Shown here: piece by piece, positions 34,527-45,206 of the stretch
Layout: each line of letters opens with the position of its first letter
How positions within the stretch are numbered: the stretch's first letter is position 1
Source of the DNA: Hippasteria phrygiana
Lineage: Eukaryota > Echinodermata > Asteroidea > Valvatida > Goniasteridae
Assembly: GCA_037893225.1 (NCBI GenBank)
Contig: JAZGUH010000696.1
Coordinates: 868,001-932,000 of the forward strand
DNA length: 64,000 bases
Reading direction: 5' to 3'
Made by a program: the position numbers and the translations under genes
Notes under the pieces: model-generated
Told to the model about the DNA's origin: nothing
Database searches by the model: none
Seen by the model: only the letters and a program-made list of their open reading frames with translations

Positions 34527-36203
34527 TGGGTCATTCCGTGCCAAATCACCTAAATTTCTGAAAAGTTGTCAGGGGTCCGACTCAGATTTTTTTGAAACAT
34601 TTTCTAAAAGTACCGTAACATGTCCCCTAAACATGCAAAATTTTAGCGTCCAACTCCAAGTGGTTTCAGAGATATGACCCCCAAAATTTCTTACCCCACC
34701 CCCTTTTCCCATTCATAGTTGCACTGCCAATGAAGTGCATTTTGAAGTGATTTTTAGTGGGGAAACTAACGGCGGGGAAAACTACAGCGAGTTAAAGGTA
34801 GTATACAACATTTGCAAACATCAAAATTACTAAATAGATGTACCATAGTAGACTGTAAGTAAATAGCAGTCTCAAGCATCCTGTGAAATCATAGCACCTA
34901 AAGTGCTGTCATTTTCAAGAAAAGTGGAAATGTTGTATCGTTTTCCATTGGAAATAGTCTAGTTGTATGATCTGATAATTCCCTGACATCTGTAAGTACG
35001 GTTTTGTCTAAAGTATTGTCAGGGAAGTTAAGGGAACCAGACTACTTGAACAGAATTGTTTTTCTCTGTTTTCCCAGCATCTATGCACACAAAACTTTAA
35101 ACAGGTCAGTGTACATTTGCTAGCTCGCTATAAAATACTAACCCCCAAATCCATTTATTTCTGAAAATTACAGCAAAAGCAAATGATGTATACTACCTTT
35201 TTGCCATTTTCGGCACCCCTGGTGCCCCACAAGGATGCTCAGAATGACTTCATTTTTATGCATACATACTAGGTGCATGTGTTTACTTCTTATCAAGGAT
35301 TAACCAATCACACCTTTTTTTGGGGGGGGCATGATCAGGGTCTGAATGTGGGTCCGCAGAGAAAAATGCCCACATACCCCCACCCCCACCCCCCCCCCCC
35401 CCTCCTCTGATGGGCGGTTCACCAGATAGGTCACTACACACCCAACTGAAACTTACAAATCTTTAAAAACTGGTACAAAATTCAGGTTGCTATGATTTTT
35501 CATTGATGATTTTTGGATTTTGGGGGAAAAAAAGGTATATTTTGCATATGGGTCAACGAACTTGAATTTCACACCAACCTGAATTTCACACCAAATGTAG
35601 ATTGCAACATGTAGTACTTTAACATATGTAAGTTTCAGTTGGATGGGAAGTGGTCTATTGGGTGAACTGTCCATCAAAAGAGGGGTGTCATTTCGGCATT
35701 TTTTCTGCAGACACAAATTCAGACGCTGGCCACTTCTCCAAAAAGGGTGTGGCTGTTAGTTCTTGATCAGAAGCAAACACATGCACCTAGTGTTTATGCA
35801 TATAAAATATGAAGTCATTCTGACCATCTCTGTGGGCACCAGGAGGGGGCCAAATATGGCAAAAAGTTACTTTTGTCATCTGAGATAGGGGTTTGGGGCC
35901 TATTTCTCATAAAGGAAAAATGATATGCTACTTTTGATCGCAGAATCTTGCAGATTGGATGCCATTTAACCTGTGCAACACTTTTGGGGTAAAAATGAAA
36001 AAGAAACATTACCGGTGCAATTATGAATGGAAAAAGTGGGTGGGGTAGGAATTTTCAGGTCGTATCTCAGAAACGACTTGGAGTTTAGCACTAAAATTTT
36101 TCCTGTGTTCATGATACATACCGAGGTATTTTTAGAAAAAGTTTCATCCAAATCTGAGTCGGACCCCTGACAACCTCTGGTTGATTTATCATGGAATGAC
36201 CCA
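34527..36203. mobile_element. 1.7-kb foldback element with TGGGTCATTCC ends
   Basis: The arms are long and imperfect inverted repeats. TGGGTCATTCCGTG lies at the left and CATGGAATGACCCA at the right. Next come the GGGGTCCGACTCAGAT and ATCTGAGTCGGACCCC blocks, then inner ones (GGTGCATGTGTTTACTT / AAACACATGCACCTA). No transposase is seen. Copy D of another MITE is inserted in the left arm. Confidence 0.75.
34792..35201. mobile_element. MITE with TTAAAGGTAGT ends (copy D), nested in a foldback element
   Basis: It is nearly identical to copy C over most of its length (GCAGTCTCAAGCATCCTGTG and so on) and sits inside the left arm of the 34527-36203 foldback element. Confidence 0.8.
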
Positions 36204-37196
36204 TTTTAGATTTGTTCCTCATCCGTTCCTTGGAATGTAAGGCGAAGTTAAAATACGATCAACTGTATGCAGGGTACAGCATTGAAGTGTTCATGATTTT
36301 GCCAAATTCTCACTACATTCGTGATTGCTGCGTTATGAGCGCCAATCTATTAACCACGCCTTTAAGTTCCATATTAGGTCAACGGTGTAACTCTTTGCAC
36401 GATATAATGCGCCTACTATATTTTTTATTGACTGATATAGAATCGCACAAATGTGGCATGTCAAGTCTTGACTAGTCTAGTCTGCTGGGAGCTAGCCGGA
36501 GCTGGAGATTGGGTTTAGCGTGGATTGGGTTTAGCCAGCTAAAAAATATTACACACAGGATTCCTTCAAAACAGAACCGGTTGTTGGAACAGCAAATAAC
36601 TTTAAAATATATGTTCGTCAGTAGACAACTTGACTGCTTTCTCTTATTCATATATCCATCGGCTTGTCTAAGCACATCTGCTTTTGATAGCAGTGTGTGG
36701 TAGGCATACGTCTGTGAATGCAAAAACTGATTTTTGCCCGAGGATGGGCCGAAATATCATCATCTATGTATCGGGATACACAGTTTCGTATCTTGATGCC
36801 GTATCGTGGCATTTCATCGTTAGGGCCAAACAGAATTTCCTCAAACCAAAAGTAGTTAATTTTAAATCCTGCTTTTGCTTTCCATATCACATCACGCAAA
36901 TTGTTTAAACATTTGTTTTAATCATCTCAGCAATGGGAGTTTGAGCCTCCCGAACATCTGTTGGGGCGGTTTCTTTTGAACACAAAATGTCCCGCCGCTT
37001 GGCTTGTCGCGATATATTTTTTTATTCCCAGTCACAAGAACAATTTGCCGCAAGTTGTTTCTATTTTACGGCAAATGTTAAAACCAAGTCAGAACTCCTG
37101 TTGCCTCTTTTGGTGAAAGTAAAAATTACTGGATTTGGTGCATATATAGCTATAGCTTAGTTCTAGTGCTACACTTTAAGACCATCAACAGCTTCT
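36204..37196. other. large-intron DNA, no exon recognised
   Basis: Apparently unique DNA. GATTGGGTTTAGC is repeated near 36507-36535. Confidence 0.4.
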
Positions 37197-37396
37197 TTAA
37201 CCCCTTGACCCCGGGTTTTCGATGGGAGGCGCCGGGGCACCAGGTCGGGTTATGCAGCCAAGCAAAACGGAAACAAGAGGCTTGCGCAGCCACAATACCC
37301 CAATAATGGATTGAAAGTGCAGAGATTGACACAAATAGAAGTCAACCGGCCTGGTGACAATTTTCAATCTGCACGTATTTGTACGCAAGGGGTTAA
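37197..37396. mobile_element. TTAA-flanked MITE, GGCGCCGGGGCACC variant
   Basis: The ends are TTAACCCCTTGACCCCGG and GTACGCAAGGGGTTAA. The interior resembles the 29537-29746 variant (AGGCGCCGGGGCACCAGGTC, AATAATGGATTGAAA). Confidence 0.77.
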
Positions 37397-38565
37397 TAGG
37401 GTTAGAACTCGCTGAGAAAATTCCAACCACACTGAATATTGATTATTGATGTTTCCATTTTGAAAACTGCCATATGACCAACATTATTATGATTTTTCAT
37501 CTCGTTTTCAATGTAGTTATCGCTGCAGTGTGAAAGGCCCATACATGTGTATTTGTTCTTTTATGTACATGTATTATTTAATTTCCTTGCGATATTCTGG
37601 CGTCAAGAAATTAAAAAAAAACATTGATTAAAAAGGTTACAAAATACAAATTCAATTAAGGCAAAAAAAGAAAAATTTGTTCTGCGTCCGATAACATGGC
37701 ATTTGAAAATAGGGTAGGTAGGTAGGGAATATTTTTTGGGGGGCACTTTTTTTGTGTTGATCATATGTAGGTGTCAAGGTTTAGTCAAGGTAGTATTTAC
37801 AAGCATTTATGTTTGATTTTTTTATTTAACTTTTTTTTCCAGAAAAAAAGAATTAGGGTAGAACTATTTTTTGGAGGGGGCCTAAATGTCTACATACAAT
37901 TCATTTTTTATTTATAAATTTATTATTATTTTGTCTCTGTATTATCTGTGGTCTCGGTCTCGGATAATCCGGTCTCGATCACAACACTGGTAACTACATG
38001 CACTAACCCAGACTATTTCAGCCTATGTCAAGCACAGCTTGAGCACCAAATTAGTCACTGTTGAGATGCCCCACAGGACCCCTATGTCACCCCATCTGCC
38101 CTTATATATCATGCCGGTCAGTTTTTCAATATCTGCTACAACACCCTTATGCTTAGGTCTCCCTCTTGCCAGTTTTTTTTCTTTATAAGTTTTATGCATG
38201 AGTCATGTGTAATTACAGTCATCCCTGTGCTATGTATGCAAAGATATTTTACATGTCTCTGCACTGGCTAATTGCTGGGAATCCTGTGGAGAGAATATGG
38301 GGGGAGGATTGGCTGGTTATAATGCAATTTGTAGGTAGGTCCCAAGTGGACAAACACCTCAGCATTGGTTACACAGTAAGGATGGTCACTTCGTATCATT
38401 GCATTATATTGGCTGCCTTTTGAAATGCATATCACAGGTTATGTTGTTTACTTATTTCTGGGAAGGGAGGGGGTGTCAGGAGGGGCTCTTGATTGCATTT
38501 AGGCCTTTTCACACTAGAGTATCTATCCCTGGGGCAAACTCGCGCATGCGTTGTTTACACATTAC

Positions 38566-38825
38566 CAGTGTTGTAGTTAAGACCATCACAAGACCACACA
38601 AGACCCTGCAAGACCAGCACAAGACCAGCAGTCTTAATCCAAGTCTTAAGCTAATCAAATGAACTGTAACAAAAGCATTCCTTTGTCATGGTTTATGCCT
38701 GTTACTTGTGCCTGTTACAAGCTGGTCTTGTGAATGGTCTTGTGCATGGTCTTGTGTATGGTCTTGTGCATGGTCTTGTGCCTGGTCTTGTGCCTGGTCT
38801 TAAAATGGTCTCGACTACAACACTG
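38566..38825. mobile_element. hAT MITE with ACAAGACC/GGTCTTGT minisatellite arms
   Basis: Identical 8-bp copies of CACATTAC flank it (38558-38565, 38826-38833). The ends are CAGTGTTGTAGTTAAGACC and GGTCTCGACTACAACACTG. The left arm has tandem ACAAGACC units, the right arm tandem GGTCTTGTGCAT units. The 8-bp target duplication and CAGTG ends fit the hAT superfamily. Confidence 0.85.
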
Positions 38826-39689
38826 CACATTACCCAGATGTGTCATGCCTTCATTGGGGCATGGCTGCACAACTGGCTGAAGAACTGGATGATATTATCG
38901 CTGGTTGAGAGAGTGAAGTATTCGGTGGCCAAAGAAAGTTTCACGAAAGAATTCGTGCACGCGAGTACGTTTTTTACAAGTTAGCAAATAACGCACATAA
39001 TGGGTACCCGGCCGTGCCGCGCACCAGTGCAATTAAAAGCATAGTACACATGTACATTGTATGTGTACATATAAACACGATGGGTGTGATTCTGTTATGT
39101 TGTGCTGATAACGCATGTTTTTGGTGACCTTTGTGCCATTGCTCGCCCCGGGGCGAACTTACCCCTGCACCATTTCTCACTACCATTCTCGCCCCGGGGA
39201 AAGTGTCTCTGAAATGACCAGAGGGAATATCTCCTGTTATGGATTGATAACTGCAAGTAGTCCTATCCAACCCAACCCCCCCCCCCCCCCTTTTCAAATA
39301 CATTTTTTAGACTAAACTTTTAGTAAAATTGTATAACAATTGTCAAGCATAACAAATTCCCATGCACACCTCCACCTCCTTTGAAAAAAATCTTGCCGTG
39401 CTACCGGTACATGTACATGTACATTTACTTTTCATAAAGAATGTAAAATGCATATTAATGACAAAAATGTGGCAGGCATAGATGTACTTGGACATAACAC
39501 CAACCCCAACCTCTTGCTTACTGCTACAGACATTGTAGGTTCAAGTCCCATCAAAGTGAGGCTGTCAAGTGTTTTTTCTGCAGGCTCTTGCAAAGAACTG
39601 AGTACACAAGTGCTTAAAAGGCAGTGTACATGATTGGTCATTGTTGCAATTTTCAAAAATGGGCAGATTTGGGGTATGTATATTATAGG

Positions 39690-40096
39690 AAATATCGTTC
39701 CATTGACCTGTTCAAAGTTTTGCGTTGTTGAATGGCGAAAAACAAAAAACGAGAGAAAAACGGCGCTCGTTTTCAACCGTCTGGCGGATGGTAGCCTTTA
39801 AGGCGCGTGTGGCTACCTGGACACGGGACGCGCCCTGAATGCCAGCATGTCCGGGGTGCGCCACTAGCCACGAGCCTGGACTAAAGGCTACAGGGCAGTT
39901 TTCCAACGATTTTCAGCTGGAAATCGTTTGAAGACGATAACAATTTCTACTTTTCTTGACAACAACAGCACACCTGGTGCCATAATTTCACAGGAAGATT
40001 GAGACTACTATTAACTTACAGTCTAGTAAGGTATTTCGTAATAATTCAGTACAAAATAAAATTGGAGAATTACCAATCGTGTACACTACATTTAAG
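39690..40096. mobile_element. MITE with related ends (copy E, inverted, diverged)
   Basis: This shares CCTGTTCAAAGTTTTGCG, AACGATTTTCAGCTGGAAATCG, AATTTCACAGGA and GTACACTACATTTAAGA with the family. A GC-rich stretch at 39760-39890 replaces the usual middle. Confidence 0.6.
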
Positions 40097-41344
40097 ATAC
40101 ATTCACTGATGTTTAAGGATGCTCAAAATCTTGTTAACAAATGCATACATGTAGTGCATCCATCAAAACTTCACATTTTCTTTCTTTGACTTCAATAGGC
40201 CTACATGTCTTTCTTCACCCTGCCCCCACCCTGCCCCCACCCTTCCTCCCTCCCAACCCCCTAAATTCTTTTTTAGAATTCTGGCTAAATTGTACTGAGG
40301 TGTATCTTTGTTCTAGGGATTTGTAGGCCCCATGCAGTCATGTTACATGGATGCACACAAACATATTTCACAAACCCTTCAACTGCATGGGTTCTGGGGC
40401 ACCCAAAAATTCTTTCTCGTGTCACCTTGCCCTTCATTAAAAACCGGTCCAATTTGGAAGAAATACATCAAAGGATTTGCTCCAATAAGAAGTACAAGAC
40501 ACCACTTCTAAATGCTATTAATGAAATCTGAAATGCCACATTATGGTGCACTATGGATCTATGTGCCAGTCCCGTAATGTGTTTACTTTGACTTTCATCC
40601 CGACCGTACATGTAAGTCAGTTACAACTACTTCATGTTGCAAATTGTCCCCGTCTAAAAGACTCCCGGACCAACTTGATTGGGTTTGCCGTCAAATTACT
40701 CAAAATCCCATTTGGCAATAATTGCGTGCGGAGCGTACATGTAGGCTACAATTATCCCGGCTTGATGTAGGGGTTGTTAGTACTTGGAATGCTGCAGAAA
40801 TTACGGGAAAGTGCGTGATAAAGTAAGTTTATTATCCCAGGGTTGTGGGGGTATTCGTGACGGCCTAGTGCAATGTACTGCGCCGCCTGGAAATTGGAAT
40901 ACATTAGTCAGATTAGCATCCTTGGGGTCAAGTCGAGTGAAAAGGTAATTTAGAACAATAAAGGTAATAAATGGCAATTTGAGGCAAGGGGAAGGACATA
41001 ATTTTTTAAAAAGTGAACTGCAATTGATTTTTTGTCAATTACATTTTAGATCTCAAGTCAAACCTAAGTTCAAGTCCAGTAATGGCATTTGTATAAAAAT
41101 GCCAGAACACATAACAAATGTTATCAACATTGGTTGTACATAAAAACAGGTTCATTTTCTAACTGTCGATGTTCATCAGTCACTTTCTATATTGAAAGGT
41201 TACTCATGGTTTTGTATGCAAGTCTTTTTGTGCCAAATTAGGGGCTGTATTATAGCTAATCGTTTTTCAAGCAATAAATTGTGCTCTTGTTTCTTTAAAT
41301 AAAACGGTGAAAATTGACAGTTAAAAACTAATGCATTAGGCCAA

Positions 41345-41665
41345 GTAAAAAAACAAAACATGTTTAGCGTCCGGGATTTTTTTAATAAGGAAGGAGGAGG
41401 GGCTTTTTATTTTTGTATTTTCAAGATGGCTGCCATTCTTTTTAGAATTTCCGACAACCGTACATGTAGGTTCAAAGATACAAAAATGGAAGAGACATGT
41501 TGGACAAGAGAATTGAACATGTTTACAGTGGTTTTACTAGTTTCAGTAAGCTTGTATATTTTTTTTCGATGGATCAGTTGACATCTTGGTGGATTTTGTT
41601 TCATTTCATTTCCACTGGTAATTCTTTCTTTTTTAATTCAGGCGGCCCCCAAAAAGGAAGCTCCA
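41345..41665. other. dispersed-repeat-like segment with CAAGATGGCTGCC
   Basis: It contains GTTTAGCGTCCGGGATTTTT, TTTTCAAGATGGCTGCCATT and TTCAGGCGGCCCCC. A similar GCGTCCGATAACATGG..GGGG pattern occurs at 37680-37880. It may be an old transposon; no coding is recognised. Confidence 0.35.
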
Positions 41666-41945
41666 GCAAAACCCAACACTTAGGGTGAATTTTCAATATT
41701 GGGGTTTTGTTATCACTGATGCCATTATTTAATGTTGCGGGCCCATACCGCGTAATGGGAAATGCCGAGAGGCGTCGGGTTTTGCCAGAGCCGGTCACAT
41801 ATGAGCATGCACAAAATCACTGTAACAATTATTTTCTTGTGACGGGGGTGAAAGATTGAGCTGAAACTTTCACTGGTGTGTTATAACAAAGTATGGACAC
41901 TGCCTGCATCCGTATAGTCAGTTCTACCAATGCTGAATCATACCT

Positions 41946-42127
41946 TTAAACTCTTAATGGACGACGGTCATGGCCGTGGTTTGAGAAAAAAGATAACCCC
42001 GCCGGTTATGCACATTCTTGCATGTACTCAATCCATTATTTGCCTATTGATTGTGTGACGCTTGGCTGCACAAGCCCGTCTTGGCATACCAGCACCCCAT
42101 TAATAACAGTCAGACAGAAGAGGTTAA
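41946..42127. mobile_element. TTAA-flanked MITE, subfamily B
   Basis: TTAAACTCTTAATGGACGAC lies at the left and GACAGAAGAGGTTAA at the right. The interior holds ACTCAATCCATTATTTGCCT and GGCTGCACAAGCCCGTCTTG. Confidence 0.7.
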
Positions 42128-42530
42128 GATGTGACGAAGACATGAGAACGTGCATAAATTGGCTACAATGCACTCAAATCTATAGTGTACATGTAGATGT
42201 GTAGTCCAGCTACACCTTACATCGACACAGCTGCCTCGACTAACCGTATCAAGAAGCAGGTGGTCAGTACAGGAGCTTCTGCAGCATAATGTTTTCCTTG
42301 TTCGATTTTTAGATCATATTGGAAGGAGAACTGCAGCTTTGAATCAGCTTAAATATAGACACAATGTCGGTGGATAAGTAGTAAAAGGTTCACAGAAATC
42401 AAAATAGGAAAAATGCAAAGAATGGTTCTGAAATGATAAATACATAACAAATAAAGATTTAAAGTAATATTTGGTTTCAGTCATATATGCACACATGTAT
42501 GCAAAGGTATAGCAATTGCAACTGATATGA

Positions 42531-42584
42531 TACGGTACGGTACGGTACGGTACGGTACGGTACGGTACGGTACGGTACGGTACG
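42531..42584. repeat. (TACGG)n microsatellite, about 11 units
   Basis: Eleven uninterrupted TACGG pentamers, followed by TACGCTAAAA and an A tract. Confidence 0.97.
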
Positions 42585-43466
42585 CTAAAAAAAAAAAAAG
42601 GACATTTCCATTATAAATAGTAAACTGGCTTGCAGAACTAATGCTCATGTGGAATATTTTGCAGGCAAAAGTTTTTTTCAGTTTTGAGATCAATGCAAGC
42701 TTTGCTTTATTTGTTATTTAAGTTCTGTCATGTGTGACAGAAATGATCACAAGGACATTTTTGTAATCACACATCGTTTCGAATGCCAACCTGCACAAGA
42801 TGGAAGTGCTTGTAGAGAAAATGTCTAACCCTGATACACATGTTCACCAACCTCCCCAACTCAACAATGATAGCCAAATGAGAAAAAATATTTAAAAACC
42901 TGAGCTACACATTAATTTTGTACACGACATGTACATGTATTTAACAGAAAAAAGCTGAAACAGTCAAATTGAGAGAATACCTCTAAATACAAGCTGTCGA
43001 TCTATGGTAGATGGGCCCATTTGCAGCCGTCAGGCCGGCAAGTCCCACGGCATGTTCTCGAAAAGTGTGAAATGGTCGCAAGGCGAGAATGGCTCGCCCC
43101 TCACGTACTGTAATTATACGTTCTTGATGCATCAGAGTATTCTGTCACCTTTCAACGGATCTTTATCACACTATGGCCATTACAGTCTGGTGTCCCACAT
43201 GTGAGAAACTGGCAAAGCCCTTATTTCTAAATATAGACAAAGGGTCCCAGTCTACCACACTCTCCAGGGCTCAAACTACATGTATGTTCTTGCAAGGACA
43301 AGGCAATTTCTTATTGGAAAAGTGCAGTGTATTTAAAAAAAAAAAAAAATGTCGATGAGAGTATTCCAGGGGCATCAAGGCAAAGACCAGGGACATCGCA
43401 GGCAATGGAAGACTGAGACGCTGGTGGCAGCAGACATACCGGTCCTTTTCACCAGTCGTACGGATG
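42585..43466. other. large-intron DNA with a balanced block
   Basis: Bases 43000-43250 have balanced base composition and no repeat relation (GGCAAGTCCCACGGCATGTT). It may be a regulatory element. Confidence 0.35.
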
Positions 43467-43554
43467 CTCACAACTACACGCGCATGCTCACAACTACACG
43501 CGCATGCTCAGAACTACACGCGCATGCTCAGAACTGCACGCGCATGCTCAGAAC
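43467..43554. repeat. 20-bp minisatellite CTCACAACTACACGCGCATG, about 4.4 units
   Basis: It has the same unit as at 60.5 kb with A for G at one position (ACACGCGCATG). It is also preceded by a GGTCCTTTTC sequence, as is the other locus. Confidence 0.92.
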
Positions 43555-43811
43555 AAGCAAAAAGGATCAAAAGTCACCCATTGCCTCTGTGAAGTTTCAG
43601 GCCTGCACTCTTCCGCATATTGTTGAGGTCTCATGAGTTTACAACAGGACTAGGGATTGCATTTTTAGCAGGAGCAGATTGAGAGTATTTTTTTTGGGGG
43701 GGGGGGGGGAACTCTCCTCCCCCTCTGCTTCGTGCCAGATTTTTTTTCAAAAGCATTTACTCTACATACAGCTTCACACTGGAAACCTTTCTATTTTCCT
43801 GTTTTTATTTA

Positions 43812-43850
43812 GGGGTGGGTGTGGGGTGGGGTGGGGTGGGGTGGAGGGTG
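43812..43850. repeat. GGGGT-rich G-quadruplex-type repeat
   Basis: GGGGTGGGTGTGGGGTGGGG continues with further TGGGG units. There are more than four G-runs with 1-3-base loops. Confidence 0.85.
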
Positions 43851-45128
43851 TTTTAAATTTAAGTCGGTAACCTTTTTTGGCTTTTGCAGTTAGAAAAGTT
43901 GTTGGGCCTGAAACCCCCCCCCCACAAATCTCAGGATCCGCCCCTAAATGGTCAAGAATGCATCCACTTCTAAGGAAATTCATACAAAATATAGCACATG
44001 CCATCATAAGGTAATTAGTCTAACACGCACGAAAAAAAACCAACACTCTCCCCCCCCCCTTCCGCAAATCCTTCTCTTTTTTTACATTATGTGTATATCG
44101 GTACTTAATATTTCACTTTTTTTCACATCTGGGTTATACAATGCACAGGCAATTGGGCAGATGGCTACCACCTCAGTCAGTACAATATTCCCATGCCAGT
44201 TCATCTTGTCAAGAACACGGCATTGATAACATGACACTAAAAAGACGGACAGCACAACTGCAGTCCAGTCCTACCCAAAGGAGAGGGGAGGGGGATTTAG
44301 TTCTAGACAGAATGGCCAATCCTGGGAGATCGATTTCCCAGACACGTTAATTTCTCCAGATCCCAGCCTTTCCTCTTTAAGGTGCGAATTGGTAAGTGCT
44401 AGACAGACCTGGTCGGCGTGTCTTGGAGGACAGAAAAAGGCGTGCCATGCTGATAAGACTATTTCTCCAGCCCCACCCTTCCTATTGGCAGCAGAATGGG
44501 AGCCATTCGTGTCTGGAGAAGAATTTCGCAGGTGACATCACAATTTGGTTTCATGTTTGATAACCAATATTTATCAATATTATATTGATCAATAACGGTG
44601 ACCTAGAACTAACAATCAAAAGGAATTGATAAAGTATAACCATGCAGGCTAGCCTCTTGCAAGGCTTTTTTGTAAAATGTTGATATTTCAAAAAAGTCAT
44701 AATTGTGAAAAGTAACCCAACTGGTTAATCAATTCTTTTCTTCTTTTTTTCTTATGACAGCTTTCAGATGACAAAGCATGACGAATTGAATCTGATGAAT
44801 TTCAGGATTCCAACTCTCGCTTTAACTTTAGCTGACAACATTTCTTAATGGATTCTTCCCTCACACTACGACAAACACCTTAACGTGATTTGAAGAGAAC
44901 GAATCGTGAGTCACAGCTTAAAATGGTACCGGACAATTTACAACAAATCCAGTCTCGAAGAAAGACTGGTCCACAGGCTTTGGAGGGGAAAAAACCGGCA
45001 GGCAAAAAAAAAAAAAAAAGAACCCCCCCCCAAAAAAAAACAACGGCAGCAGCATTCCGATCAATGATTCATGTATTTAATTTTCTTTTTTGACCCACGA
45101 TGTGTGTCGACTAATGACTAATGCCACG

Positions 45129-45131
<3 letters not shown>

Positions 45132-45160
<29 letters not shown>

Positions 45161-45206
45161 AGGGGGGGGGGGAGGGGGGGGGGGAGGGGGGGGGGGGGGG
45201 CGGGGA
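45132..45206. repeat. poly-G tract with A interruptions
   Basis: About 75 bases of G with three single A and one C interruption. It is capable of G-quadruplex formation on the plus strand. Confidence 0.97.
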
